Below, in pieces: positions 8,227 to 17,391 of a stretch of DNA of 46,198 nt; position 1 is the stretch's first letter; each line of letters begins with the position of its first letter. The notes under the pieces were generated by a model. That model made no database searches. It was not told the origin of the DNA and saw only the letters and a list, made by a program, of their open reading frames with translations. The position numbers were made by a program, and so were the translations under genes. The stretch is taken from positions 1 to 46,198 of the forward strand of contig NZ_JFAQ01000013.1 of NCBI RefSeq assembly GCF_001304695.1. The letters run 5' to 3'. This DNA is from Xanthomonas axonopodis. GTDB taxonomy: Bacteria; Pseudomonadota; Gammaproteobacteria; Xanthomonadales; Xanthomonadaceae.

Positions 8227-9528
8227 CTACTCCGTGACCCGGCGCCAGAAGCCGGAAGAAAAACGTGGATCGAGATAGTTGCCGAACTCGCGCCAGCGGC
8301 CATAGGCACGCTGAAACGACTGTGCTGTCATACGTGCGTCCTTGGCAGGGTACAGAGCGCCGCCTGCCTCGTCGACGATGCGGTCCAGTCGCTCAAGCAG
8401 GCGGAAGACGCCAGGACCGGTATTGGGAAAATCCAATGCCAAGGTCGTGCCTGGCCTTGGGAAAGACAGCATGCCAATGGAAGGTGTGTTGCCGAATTCC
8501 TTCAACACCGCCAGGAACGAGCCGCTGCCGCTGCGCGCGATCTCTGCAAGCAGCGCGTCCACTGCGTCCCGCGCGGTTGCGGGCGGCATCACACATTGAT
8601 ACTGGAGAAAGCCGGAGGGGCCGTACATGCGGTTCCAGTCACGGATGCCGTCAAGCGGGTAAAAGAACGGCAAGAGATGGCTGACGAAGCGTTTGCGCGG
8701 AGCGGGCTGGCGCCAGTAGTAGAGCGCGTTGAAAGGCCGCAGGGAGAACGTGTTCACCAACGAAATCGGTGGAGTGACAGGCATGGATAAACCTGCGCCT
8801 GGCGGTTTCGGTCGCTCTTGCGCAAGCCCGGTGCAGTGATCTGCGCGGGTAAAGTGCCCGCGCCCGCGCGCCTTGCCGCTTGCCAGACAGTCGATCCACG
8901 CCACACTGTACTCGTGGCTTTCGGCCGCGGCCGCCGACAACGCAAAGAACTCGTCAAGCGAGCCGAAGCGAATGTTTTCTGCTTCCAGCGTGGAGCTGCC
9001 GACCCGACGCAGCTGAATTTCCGCCCAGGTGATCAGGCCGGTCAGCCCGAGTCCACCCACTGTGGCTGCGAACCAGCGATCGGCGTGATCCGGAGTGCAC
9101 ACTCGCCGCTCGCCGTCGCTACGCAGCAGCTCGAATGCGCGCACATGGTGGCCAAAATTGCCGGTCCGATGGTGGTTCTTGCCATGCACGTCGTTGGCAA
9201 TGGCGCCGGCAACGGTGACGTAGCGCGTGCCGGGCGTCACCGGCAGAAACCAGCCTTGCGGCAATACCAGCTCGATGATCTCGTTAAGAGTGACACCTGC
9301 CTCGCAGCGCAGCACGCCACTGGCAGGATCAAAGGCGATGAATCGATCAAGCCCGCGTGCGCACAGCAGTGCGCCATCCGGATTCAGGCAACTATCGCCA
9401 TAGCTGCGCCCGTTACCACGCGGCAGCGCGAGGCCGTCGAATGCGGGCAGATCCGTTGCACGATCGTTGATCGGTAGCAGCGTCTGCTGCGCGCTGGGAT
9501 ACCGCCCCCAGGATTGCCCCGCGGCCAT
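8227..9528 (-). CDS. DprE1-like FAD-dependent polyprenyl-phospho-ribose 2'-oxidase
   Basis: A 433-residue FAD_binding_4 oxidoreductase. The ATG at 9528 overlaps the upstream stop as TGATG, which supports this start over one at 9558. FAD-binding elements are PRGNGRSYGDS (about residues 37-47) and PGTRYVTVAGAIANDVHGKNHH (about residues 97-118); the latter resembles the same region of mycobacterial DprE1 very closely. The C-terminal catalytic segment YPAKDAR keeps the lysine (about residue 396) equivalent to Lys418 of the Mycobacterium tuberculosis enzyme. The position matching the benzothiazinone-target cysteine (Cys387) is alanine here, in TLALDFP (about residue 364). DprE1 oxidises C2 of decaprenyl-phospho-ribose; the same step on this organism's polyprenyl carrier is the likely reaction. 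Confidence 0.9.
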   Translation of the reverse strand: MAAGQSWGRYPSAQQTLLPINDRATDLPAFDGLALPRGNGRSYGDSCLNPDGALLCARGLDRFIAFDPASGVLRCEAGVTLNEIIELVLPQGWFLPVTPGTRYVTVAGAIANDVHGKNHHRTGNFGHHVRAFELLRSDGERRVCTPDHADRWFAATVGGLGLTGLITWAEIQLRRVGSSTLEAENIRFGSLDEFFALSAAAAESHEYSVAWIDCLASGKARGRGHFTRADHCTGLAQERPKPPGAGLSMPVTPPISLVNTFSLRPFNALYYWRQPAPRKRFVSHLLPFFYPLDGIRDWNRMYGPSGFLQYQCVMPPATARDAVDALLAEIARSGSGSFLAVLKEFGNTPSIGMLSFPRPGTTLALDFPNTGPGVFRLLERLDRIVDEAGGALYPAKDARMTAQSFQRAYGRWREFGNYLDPRFSSGFWRRVTE

Positions 9529-10973
9529 CAGATGGCGCTCAGGGCGAATAACCCGCACAGCACGACAACGATCTGACTCACACGGTCGGTTGCAGCGAAT
9601 ACGATCGGGTCGTCATGCATCTCTCCGCGATGCGCAATGATCCAGACCCTGCTCACCCAATACAGCAACACTGGGCACACCAGCCAGAGCAGCTTGGGAT
9701 TGCGGTACAGCTCCACACTCTCGGGGCTGTTGATGTACAGCGCCATCACCATTACCGCGATGTAGCCGGCCGCTGCGCCCATGGATTGCAGCAGCGAGAG
9801 ATCCTCCACCGAATAGGCTCGGCCACTGGCCCTGGTCTTGCCGCTGCTCAACATGGCATGTAGTTCCGTGTAGCGCTTGAGCAGCGCGAGCGACAGGAAC
9901 ATGAACATCGAAAATGCCAACAGCCAGAACGACAACTCGATGCCGATCGCCACGGCGCCGCCGATGATGCGTACGGTGTAGAGCGCTGCGAGCAGCACCA
10001 CGTCGATCATCACAATGCGCTTCAAGCGTAGCGAATACGCCAAGGTCATGATGTAGTAGGCAAGCAAGACCAGGGTGAATTCAATATTGCATGCCAGCGA
10101 CAGCAGGAGCCCGGCAATGGTCAGCGCGGGGGCGACCAGCAGCCCATGCAAAAGCGGGAGCCGACCTGCCGCGAACGGGCGCTTGCGTTTGCGTGGATGC
10201 TGACGGTCAGGCGTCAAATCCAGCAGATCGTTGAGCACATAGACGCCGGAAGCGCATAACCCAAATGCGACCAGCGCAATCGTGGATTGCAGGACCGATT
10301 CCAGATCCAGGAATCGGTGCGCGGTCAGCAGCGGAACGAACACGAGCAGATTCTTCAGCCATTGGTGCAGGCGCAACGCTTTCAGCCATGCACGGGCGCG
10401 CGACGGGGCAGGCCAATGCGCATGCACGGTCGTCCGTTGCGCCGCTGCCTTTGCCAGTGCGGTGCCGTTGTTGACGACCCAGGCGCCACCGGCCTTGTCC
10501 CAGACGTGCAAATCCACGCTGCCGTTGCCGGCGTAATCGAAGTTGCCCTGACCAAACGCGTCGACCAGGACATCTGCCTTGTTGCGACCAGACAGATTGC
10601 GCTTGCCATCGCTGGCAATGACCTGCTCGAAGAGGCCTAGATGCTCTGCAATAGGCTGCACCAGGAGGGCGTCGGAGGCGGTGCACAACACGCGCGGGCG
10701 TTGCGTTGTGGTGCGCAACAGCTCTAGCACCTGGTGGTTGTAGGGCAGGGTCTCTGCAGGCATGACGACGCGGGAGGCAAGTTCGCGCTTCAGTGCGGCC
10801 TTCCCACGCAACAGCCACAGTGGCAGCAAGAACACGTACAGCGGGTTACGCGCCAGCAACGCCAGCACCGACTCATAGAGAATGTCCGAATTCAAAAGCG
10901 TGCCATCCAGATCCACGCACAAGGCGCGTCCCGACACAACTGGACGAATAGAGTGGATAGGGGGGGCGGACAT
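9528..10973 (-). CDS. HAD phosphatase-UbiA prenyltransferase fusion (putative polyprenyl-phosphate phosphoribosyltransferase)
   Basis: A 481-residue two-domain protein. Residues 1-190 are a HAD hydrolase: motif I DLDGT at 21-25, a later CTAS, and YAGNGSVD where motif IV normally reads GDxxxD. From about residue 195 it is a UbiA-family membrane protein with about nine segments and the metal/pyrophosphate motif NDLLDLTPDRQHPRKRKRP at about 248-266. That motif (NDxxDxxxDxxHPxKxxRP) is the form found in the mycobacterial transferase Rv3806c, which uses PRPP. The UbiA half probably puts 5-phosphoribose on a polyprenyl phosphate. The HAD half probably removes the 5-phosphate, a step done by a separate protein in mycobacteria. 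The stop overlaps the DprE1-like start (TGATG). Confidence 0.88.
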   Translation of the reverse strand: MSAPPIHSIRPVVSGRALCVDLDGTLLNSDILYESVLALLARNPLYVFLLPLWLLRGKAALKRELASRVVMPAETLPYNHQVLELLRTTTQRPRVLCTASDALLVQPIAEHLGLFEQVIASDGKRNLSGRNKADVLVDAFGQGNFDYAGNGSVDLHVWDKAGGAWVVNNGTALAKAAAQRTTVHAHWPAPSRARAWLKALRLHQWLKNLLVFVPLLTAHRFLDLESVLQSTIALVAFGLCASGVYVLNDLLDLTPDRQHPRKRKRPFAAGRLPLLHGLLVAPALTIAGLLLSLACNIEFTLVLLAYYIMTLAYSLRLKRIVMIDVVLLAALYTVRIIGGAVAIGIELSFWLLAFSMFMFLSLALLKRYTELHAMLSSGKTRASGRAYSVEDLSLLQSMGAAAGYIAVMVMALYINSPESVELYRNPKLLWLVCPVLLYWVSRVWIIAHRGEMHDDPIVFAATDRVSQIVVVLCGLFALSAI

Positions 10974-11018
10974 CGATTGCCTGGCGATCCATTGCGGGGC
11001 GCCGATTATACCTGTCGT

Positions 11019-12010
11019 TCACCGCGCGCTCTTGCGGATAGCGAATTCTGCAGCGAGCATGGACGCCGCCCCGACGAGGATGGCGTACCAAAGCGTCACC
11101 AGGCGCGCCGCGACAGCGACCGCAATGGCGTCTGCAGTAGAAATTCCAAGCCGATCGAGCATCAGGACGATGGCCAGTTCGGTCGAGCCGACGCCACCGG
11201 GCACAAACGACAGTGCGCCGATCAGCATCGCAAGCGGGTAAATACCGAGCGCGACAATGGGGTCCAGTTGCAGGCCCATGCCGACGCAAAGGCTCACGAA
11301 CACCGCTGATGTCAGTCCCCAGGCGATGAACCCGGCAAGCATGCTTTGCGCGAACGCAGGCAGATCCAGGCAGATACGCAATTCCAGCGCTGCCGCAAGG
11401 AAGAAATGCGTCAATCGCCGCAGCCAGCGGCCGGGAAGGTGCGCGGTCATGCCTTTCAGGTTGTCCAACAACGCGTGCCAGGCGGCTGCGCCGAACAGCA
11501 CACAGACAAATCCCAGCACGATTGCAGCTAGCGCACCCAAGGTGGGGAATATCGACGCGGCCAGCAGGGACGGCGACAGGATGACCAGCAGGTCGGATGC
11601 GCGCTCGAAGACGAAGACACCCAATGTGCGCTGGGCCGGAATGCCGATCCGCGCGAAGTAGCGAATCCGCATCAGTTCGCCTGCCTTGCCAGGCGTAGCG
11701 GTCAGTGCGAAGCCCGCCAAATAGCCAGCCAGGCCAGGTAGTAACTGGTACGTGATGCCCCTTGCGGCGGAGGAGCCAGTGCCACCGCCAGTACCGAAAC
11801 AGATACGTGATGGTGACGGGCACGATGGCGAGCGCCATCTGCTGCCAGACCTCGCTCGCCCAGCCGTGAGAAGGTCCCGTTTCCGTGGTCCAGCCAGACC
11901 AAGACGGCGATGTATCCGGCGCACAGCAGGAAAACGAAGCCGACCAGATAATCCAGACGGTGCCGCGATGTCGCGGCACCGTTGATGCGAGAAGACGAAG
12001 GCGAATCCAT
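11019..12010 (-). pseudogene. Flippase-like (LPG synthase TM / YbhN-type) membrane protein, two frameshifts
   Basis: The remains of an approximately 330-residue membrane protein of the lysylphosphatidylglycerol synthase TM / AglD-YbhN type. The N-terminus starts at the ATG at 12010 ([13 protein letters not shown], then a membrane segment). The sequence continues in a second frame (EVWQQMALAIVPVTITYLFRYWRWHW) and then in a third (LLPGLAGYLAGFALTATPGKAGELMR) to the stop at 11019. The third part holds the family hallmark TPGKAGELMR and SFVPGGVGSTE. The first shift fits a 4-base tandem duplication (gcga twice) at 11852-11859; the second fits a single extra base near 11735. The start is 15 bases past the etfA stop, and the end is 45 bases before the HAD-UbiA gene. 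Sequencing error cannot be excluded for either lesion. Confidence 0.8.
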
Positions 12011-12025
12011 TGCAGCAGACGGGCC

Positions 12026-12973
12026 TCAGCCCAACGCAGCCTCCAACTCCGGCAGCAGCGTAAACAGATCCCCCACCAGCCCGATATCGGCAATCTCGAA
12101 GATCGGCGATTCCGGGTCCTTGTTGATCGCCACGATCGTACCGGCGTCCTTGATGCCGGTCAGATGCTGGATGGCGCCGCTGATGCCGATGGCCACGTAC
12201 AACTCCGGGGCGATGATCTTGCCGGTCTGACCGACCTGCAGCTCGTTGGGCACATAGCCTGCGTCCACTGCCGCGCGTGAAGCACCGACCGCGGCGCCGA
12301 GTTTGTCGGCCAGCCTATAGATGTGCTTGAAGTTCTCCGCCGAGCCGACGCCGCGGCCGCCGGAGACCACACGCTTGGCGCTCTGCAGGTCTGGGCGGTC
12401 GGAGTTGCCTGCAGCCAGGTCGATGAAGCGGGTGTGGGTCGGCAGTGCGACTTTGATGCTGACGGACTCGACAGCTGCGCTTCCACCGCTAGCCGCCTCC
12501 GGCCACGAGGCACTGCGCACTGTAGCAACCACGATCTGGTCGGCCGGGGCTTTCACAGTAATGATGGCGTTGCCGGCGTAGATCGGGCGCTTGAAGGTGT
12601 AGGCATCTTCGACCGCCATCAGGTCGGAGATCTGATTGACGCCGAGCAGTGCAGCCACCACTGGCATCAGATCCTTGCCGAAGGTGGTGGAGGGGCCGAG
12701 CACATGGGTATAACTCTGGCCGGCCAGCTGGGCGATCTGCGGCCCCAGCACCTGGGCGATGGCGTGTTCGTTGGCGGCGTTGGCCACGGTCAGCACGCGG
12801 GCGACGCCGGCCAGCTGTGCGGCCTGCGCTGCAACGGCTGCAGGATCGGCCGCCGCCAGCACGACCACGTCGATCGACTCGGCCGAGACGGCCAGCGCAG
12901 CGCTCAGGGTCTTGGCGGTGGCCGCATTGAGCTGGCCGTTGAGGTGTTCGGCGACGACAAGAATTTTGGCCAT
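12026..12973 (-). CDS. etfA: Electron transfer flavoprotein, alpha subunit
   Basis: A 315-residue ETF alpha subunit of normal length. The C-terminal FAD domain is clear: SGGRGVGS (about residues 203-210), the [25 protein letters not shown] segment, and the conserved [20 protein letters not shown] and [13 protein letters not shown]. With the beta subunit it forms the soluble heterodimer that carries electrons from acyl-CoA and other dehydrogenases to ETF-ubiquinone oxidoreductase, which is encoded at 25616-27265. Its ATG overlaps the etfB stop (TAATG), so the two subunits are coupled. In xanthomonads this pair marks the edge of the LPS locus. Confidence 0.97.
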   Translation of the reverse strand: MAKILVVAEHLNGQLNAATAKTLSAALAVSAESIDVVVLAAADPAAVAAQAAQLAGVARVLTVANAANEHAIAQVLGPQIAQLAGQSYTHVLGPSTTFGKDLMPVVAALLGVNQISDLMAVEDAYTFKRPIYAGNAIITVKAPADQIVVATVRSASWPEAASGGSAAVESVSIKVALPTHTRFIDLAAGNSDRPDLQSAKRVVSGGRGVGSAENFKHIYRLADKLGAAVGASRAAVDAGYVPNELQVGQTGKIIAPELYVAIGISGAIQHLTGIKDAGTIVAINKDPESPIFEIADIGLVGDLFTLLPELEAALG

Positions 12974-13719
12974 TACAGCAACCCCTTCTGCTTGAGTGCG
13001 GCCACCAGCCCGGCGGCGTCCTTGACCATCACCCCGCGGCTGCGTTTGGCCGGCGCCGCGTAGTGGGTAGTGGTGAGACTGTCGTGCGATTCAACGCCCA
13101 GGTCGGCGAAGGCCAGCGTTTCCATCGGCTTGCTCTTGGCCTTCATGATGTCCGGCAGCTTGATGAAGCGCGGCTCGTTCAGGCGTAGGTCGGTGGTGAT
13201 CACCGCCGGCAGCTCCACCTCCAGCGTTTCCAGGCCGGCATCGACCTCGCGGGTCACCGTGGCCTTGCCGTCGGCAACAACGAGCTTGCCGGCGAAGGTC
13301 GCCTGCGGCCGGCCCCACAACGTGGCCAGCATCTGGCCGGTCTGATTGGCATCGTCGTCGATCGCCTGTTTGCCGAGGATGACCAGATCCGGCTGTTCCT
13401 TCTCGACCAATTTGAGCAGCGCGCGTGCGGCGGTCAGCGGCTGAACGGCCGCATCGGTCACCACATGGATTGCGCGATTGGCGCCCATGGCCAAGCCGTT
13501 GCGCAGGTGCGCAGCCGTATCGGCCGGCGCCAGGGTGGCGACCACGACGTCCGTGGCGATGCCGGCATCGCGCAGGCGCAATGCTTCTTCCAGGGCGATT
13601 TCGTCGAACGGATTAGGCGAGAGCTTGACGCCCTCGGTCACCACGCCGGAGCCATCCGGCTTGACCTGAATGCGGACGTTGTAGTCCACCACGCGCTTGT
13701 AGGCGACGAGGATTTTCAT
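12973..13719 (-). CDS. etfB: Electron transfer flavoprotein, beta subunit
   Basis: A 248-residue ETF beta subunit, typical in length. It begins MKILVAYKRVVDYNVRIQVKP and contains the NPFDEIALEEALRLRD region and the family signature VTREVDAGLETLEVELPAVIT (about residues 154-174). The beta subunit binds AMP structurally and carries the recognition loop for partner dehydrogenases. It is the first gene of the minus-strand etfB-etfA pair and is transcribed away from rmlB across a 223-base gap. The frame is intact. Confidence 0.97.
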   Translation of the reverse strand: MKILVAYKRVVDYNVRIQVKPDGSGVVTEGVKLSPNPFDEIALEEALRLRDAGIATDVVVATLAPADTAAHLRNGLAMGANRAIHVVTDAAVQPLTAARALLKLVEKEQPDLVILGKQAIDDDANQTGQMLATLWGRPQATFAGKLVVADGKATVTREVDAGLETLEVELPAVITTDLRLNEPRFIKLPDIMKAKSKPMETLAFADLGVESHDSLTTTHYAAPAKRSRGVMVKDAAGLVAALKQKGLL

Positions 13720-13823
13720 CGTGTACGAGATCCTTCAGCTATTGCGGGAAGGCCCGGCCGCGGCGGCAGGCTCGGGAGTGGGGGCATTCTAACCGGGCGT
13801 AGCCAACCATGCGATGGCGTATG

Positions 13824-13842
13824 GATGCTGCGATGCAGCATC
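13824..13842. promoter_or_regulatory. Inverted repeat in the etfB-rmlB divergent intergenic region
   Basis: In the 223-base gap between the divergent etfB and rmlB genes lies an 8-base perfect inverted repeat, gatgctgc-gat-gcagcatc, with a 3-base centre. It is about 100 bases from each start codon. It could be an operator or a small hairpin in a leader RNA. No clear -35/-10 pair could be assigned with confidence on either side. Confidence 0.3.
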
Positions 13843-13942
13843 TTGTTGTCCTGAATGGGCAATGCTTAGGCCCGGTATTGCTCCAACCGTATATCCTGTG
13901 GGGTTGACGCAGCGCGGTCCGCGCGCGACCAGGAGATCAGCA

Positions 13943-14998
13943 GTGGCAACTTGGCTAGTAACCGGTGGTGCCGGCTTCATCGGTGGCAACTTTGTTCTTG
14001 AAGCAGTGGCTCGCGGAGTGCGCGTGGTCAATCTCGACGCGCTGACCTATGCGGGAAATCTGAACACATTGGCTCCTCTAGAGGGCAACCCGGACCATGT
14101 TTTCGTCAAGGGCGACATTGGGGACGGCGCGTTGGTATCCAGTCTGCTGCACAAACACCAGCCCGATGCGGTGCTGAATTTCGCGGCCGAGAGCCATGTG
14201 GATCGCTCGATCGAGGGCCCGGGCGCATTCATCCAGACCAATGTGGTTGGCACTCTGGCCCTGCTTGAAGCGGTCCGTGACCACTGGAAGGCGCTTTCGA
14301 AGGAGCGCCAGGATGCGTTGCGGTTTCTGCACGTGTCCACCGATGAGGTCTACGGCACGTTGGGTGAGACCGGCAAGTTCACCGAAACCACGCCGTATGC
14401 GCCCAACTCGCCGTACTCCGCGTCGAAAGCCGCTTCCGATCACCTGGTACGCGCGTTTCACCACACCTACGGTCTGCCGGTGCTGACCACCAATTGTTCG
14501 AACAATTATGGTCCTTACCACTTTCCAGAAAAGCTCATTCCGCTGGTAATCGCCAAGGCGCTGGCTGGCGAGCCACTGCCGGTCTACGGCGATGGCAAGC
14601 AGGTGCGCGACTGGCTGTTCGTCAGCGATCACTGCGAAGCGATTCGTACCGTGCTGGCGAAGGGCAAGGTCGGCGAGACGTACAATGTTGGCGGCAATTC
14701 CGAGCGGCAAAACATCGAGGTCGTACAGGCGATCTGCGCACTGTTGGATCAGCACCGTCCGCGCGACGATGGCAAGCCACGTGCGAGCCAGATCACTTAT
14801 GTGACGGATCGCCCGGGCCATGATCGCCGTTACGCGATCGACGCCTCCAAGCTGAAGAACGAACTGGGCTGGGAGCCCGCCTACACCTTCGAGCAAGGCA
14901 TCGCGCAGACGGTGCAGTGGTATTTGACCAACCAGGCGTGGGTGCAGGGTGTGCTGGACGGCAGTTACCGCTTGGAACGGATCGGCGCCTCGGCGTAA
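13943..14998 (+). CDS. rmlB: dTDP-glucose 4,6-dehydratase
   Basis: A 351-residue dehydratase for the second step to dTDP-L-rhamnose. The GTG at 13943 is chosen because AGGAGA lies 7 bases upstream and because it places the NAD motif [10 protein letters not shown] at residues 5-14; longer in-frame ATG starts have no leader that fits the family. The active-site elements are STDEVYG (threonine, aspartate and glutamate of the dehydration step) and YSASKAA (YxxxK). It is the first of four plus-strand genes in the order rmlB-rmlA-rmlC-rmlD. Confidence 0.96.
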   Translation: MATWLVTGGAGFIGGNFVLEAVARGVRVVNLDALTYAGNLNTLAPLEGNPDHVFVKGDIGDGALVSSLLHKHQPDAVLNFAAESHVDRSIEGPGAFIQTNVVGTLALLEAVRDHWKALSKERQDALRFLHVSTDEVYGTLGETGKFTETTPYAPNSPYSASKAASDHLVRAFHHTYGLPVLTTNCSNNYGPYHFPEKLIPLVIAKALAGEPLPVYGDGKQVRDWLFVSDHCEAIRTVLAKGKVGETYNVGGNSERQNIEVVQAICALLDQHRPRDDGKPRASQITYVTDRPGHDRRYAIDASKLKNELGWEPAYTFEQGIAQTVQWYLTNQAWVQGVLDGSYRLERIGASA

Positions 14999-15053
14999 CG
15001 CGCCCCCGCAAGAGCCCGCGCGGTCGTGCGCAGGCCTCACAAGGAACTATCTC

Positions 15054-15941
15054 ATGACACAACGTAAAGGCATCATTTTGGCGGGTGGATCGGGAACGCG
15101 CCTGTATCCGATCACCAAGGGCGTCAGCAAGCAGCTGCTGCCGGTGTATGACAAGCCGATGATTTACTACCCGCTGAGCGTCCTGATGCTGGCAGGTATT
15201 CGCGATATTTTGATCATCAACACGCCGCATGAGCAGGCGCTGTTTCAGTCTTTGCTCGGCGACGGCGCGCAATGGGGAATCAATATTCAGTACGCCATGC
15301 AGCCCAGCCCGGATGGGCTGGCGCAGGCGTATCTGATCGGCCGCGACTTCGTCGATGGCAAGCCGAGTTGCCTGGTGTTGGGCGACAATATTTTTCATGG
15401 TCACGGTTTGACCGAAACGCTACGTCGCGCAGACGCGCGCGAGCAGGGTGCGACGGTGTTTGGTTATTGGGTCAACGATCCTGAGCGCTATGGCGTGGCC
15501 GAATTCGATCAGCAGGGCAAGGTCATCGATATTGCCGAAAAGCCTGCCAAGCCCCGCTCCAACTATGCGGTCACCGGCCTGTATTTCTACGATGGAAAAG
15601 CCAGCGATTATGCGGCTGCCTTGAAACCCTCCCCGCGTGGCGAGCTGGAGATTACCGATCTCAATCGCTGCTATCTCGATGCTGGTGACCTGCATCTTGA
15701 GCCGCTGGGACGCGGGTATGCATGGCTGGACACCGGAACGCACCAGTCGCTGCATGAAGCGGCCAATTTCATCGAGACCATCCAGATGCGTCAGGGTCTG
15801 CAGGTGTGCTGCCCCGAAGAAATTGCATTCGGTCAGGGCTGGATCGATGCGGAACAACTGGAGCGGCTGGCCGCCCCATTGCTGAAAAACGACTATGGCA
15901 AGTATCTGCACGAATTGGCTGTGCGAGGAGTAGTACCGTGA
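15054..15941 (+). CDS. rmlA: Glucose-1-phosphate thymidylyltransferase
   Basis: A 295-residue nucleotidyltransferase that makes dTDP-glucose from dTTP and glucose-1-phosphate, the first committed step to dTDP-L-rhamnose. The ATG at 15054 follows AAGGAA. The signature [20 protein letters not shown] (about residues 8-27) and [18 protein letters not shown] are typical; later come the metal-binding LGDNIFHG and the sugar-contacting [10 protein letters not shown]. The stop overlaps the rmlC GTG start (GTGA), so the two are translationally coupled. Confidence 0.97.
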   Translation: MTQRKGIILAGGSGTRLYPITKGVSKQLLPVYDKPMIYYPLSVLMLAGIRDILIINTPHEQALFQSLLGDGAQWGINIQYAMQPSPDGLAQAYLIGRDFVDGKPSCLVLGDNIFHGHGLTETLRRADAREQGATVFGYWVNDPERYGVAEFDQQGKVIDIAEKPAKPRSNYAVTGLYFYDGKASDYAAALKPSPRGELEITDLNRCYLDAGDLHLEPLGRGYAWLDTGTHQSLHEAANFIETIQMRQGLQVCCPEEIAFGQGWIDAEQLERLAAPLLKNDYGKYLHELAVRGVVP

Positions 15942-16495
15942 AAATCGTCGAAACCCGTTTACCAGGTTGTGTGGTCATCGAGCCGGCAGTGTTCGGCGAT
16001 GAACGCGGATATTTTTTTGAAACGTGGAATGCGGAGCGCTTCGGTCAGCATGGTCTGCCGACGAAATTCGTGCAAAGCAATGTGTCCACGTCGGCCAAAG
16101 GCGTGCTGCGCGGGCTGCATTACCAGTGGCCGCGTCCCCAGGGCAAGCTGGTCAGCGTGCTTGAGGGTGAGGTCTACGATGTGGCGGTCGATGTCCGTCA
16201 TGGCTCGCCCAACTTCGGGCGGTGGGCAGCAGTGATGTTGAGCGCGGAAAACAAAAAGCAGTTCTGGATTCCAGAAGGGTTTGCGCACGGCTTTGCAGTG
16301 CTGTCGGAGCGAGCGGTGTTCAGCTATCTGTGCACCGACGTCTACGTGAAGGAGGCCGATGCCGGCGTGCGCTGGGATGATGCGGCCATTGGCATCGATT
16401 GGCCGATCAGCAATCCCGTGCTTTCGGCCAAGGATGCCGCAGCGCCCTTCCTGGCGGATGTGCCGGGCGAGCGTCTGCCGGTCTTTGCGCCATGA
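15938..16495 (+). CDS. rmlC: dTDP-4-dehydrorhamnose 3,5-epimerase
   Basis: A 185-residue cupin epimerase for the third step to dTDP-L-rhamnose. The GTG at 15938 overlaps the rmlA stop and gives the normal N-terminus [11 protein letters not shown]. Family features are RGYFFETWN, the active-site block VLRGLHYQ with the catalytic histidine, [20 protein letters not shown], and IPEGFAHGF. The C-terminal part, with [19 protein letters not shown], is also conserved. The gene ends in an ATGA overlap with rmlD. Confidence 0.96.
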   Translation: MKIVETRLPGCVVIEPAVFGDERGYFFETWNAERFGQHGLPTKFVQSNVSTSAKGVLRGLHYQWPRPQGKLVSVLEGEVYDVAVDVRHGSPNFGRWAAVMLSAENKKQFWIPEGFAHGFAVLSERAVFSYLCTDVYVKEADAGVRWDDAAIGIDWPISNPVLSAKDAAAPFLADVPGERLPVFAP

Positions 16496-17391
16496 CGACG
16501 TTGGTATTGGGAGCCAATGGACAGGTCGGCACGGAATTGCTGCGGGCATTGGCAGGCGATGGCCCGATTCTGGCCACGACCCGCAGCGGTCGATTGCCGG
16601 ATGGTACCGCGTGTGAAGTAGCCGACTTCGACGCACCGCACCGCCTGAGCGAATTGCTGGACCGCTTGCAGCCAAGTTGCGTCGTCAACGCAGCCGCGTA
16701 CACTGCCGTCGATCGTGCCGAGCAGGAGCGCGATGCGACCTTCCGTGCCAATGCCGAGGCGCCGGCGGTCATTGCCCAATGGTGCGCGCGCGCCGCTGTG
16801 CCCCTGGTCCATTATTCGACCGACTATGTCTTCGATGGGCAGGGCACGCGCCCCTATCGGCCCGATGATGCTACCGCGCCGCTCGGCGTGTACGGACAAA
16901 GTAAACTGGCCGGCGAGCAGGCAGTGCAGGCGGCCGGCGGCCGTCATCTAATCTTTCGCACTGCCTGGGTCTACGCGGCGCACGGGCACAATTTCCTGCG
17001 CACGATGCTGCGCGTGGGAGCCGAGCGCGATGTACTGCGCGTGGTCGCCGACCAGATCGGCACGCCTACGCCAGCGGCGTTAATTGCCGACATCACGGCG
17101 CATGCGCTACGCCAGCCGGGCGAACCCTCCGGGTTGTGGCATCTGACCGCCGCCGGGCAGACCACCTGGCACGGTTTCGCCGAAGCCATCTTCGCCCAGG
17201 CGCGCGCGCGCAGTCTGCTCGCCCGCACGCCGCGCGTGGAGGCGATCAGCACCGCCGACTATCCCACGCCGGCGACGCGCCCGGCCTATTCGCGACTGGA
17301 TACCCATAGCCTGCAGGACACCTTCGGCGTCCGCCTGCCGGACTGGCAGGATGGACTGAGCCAGGTGCTGGACACGCTCGCCCAACCGTAA
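16492..17391 (+). CDS. rmlD: dTDP-4-dehydrorhamnose reductase
   Basis: A 299-residue reductase that completes dTDP-L-rhamnose synthesis with NAD(P)H. The ATG at 16492 overlaps the rmlC stop (ATGA). The nucleotide motif GANGQVG is at residues 7-13, followed by NAAAYTAVDRAE, the active-site STDYVFDG and the catalytic YGQSKLAGE (YxxxK). The C-terminus (RPAYSRLDT) matches the family. This is the last gene of the rml operon; a 340-base gap follows before ugd. Confidence 0.96.
   Translation: MTTLVLGANGQVGTELLRALAGDGPILATTRSGRLPDGTACEVADFDAPHRLSELLDRLQPSCVVNAAAYTAVDRAEQERDATFRANAEAPAVIAQWCARAAVPLVHYSTDYVFDGQGTRPYRPDDATAPLGVYGQSKLAGEQAVQAAGGRHLIFRTAWVYAAHGHNFLRTMLRVGAERDVLRVVADQIGTPTPAALIADITAHALRQPGEPSGLWHLTAAGQTTWHGFAEAIFAQARARSLLARTPRVEAISTADYPTPATRPAYSRLDTHSLQDTFGVRLPDWQDGLSQVLDTLAQP

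Noticed and set aside
10873-12093. A long minus-strand frame over the flippase region
   Set aside because: Only a central piece (about 11735-11850) encodes family-like sequence; the rest is out of frame with the flippase protein and overlaps neighbours.
14078-15040. A 320-codon open frame antisense to rmlB
   Set aside because: Mirror of rmlB codons; no ribosome-binding site or recognisable motif.
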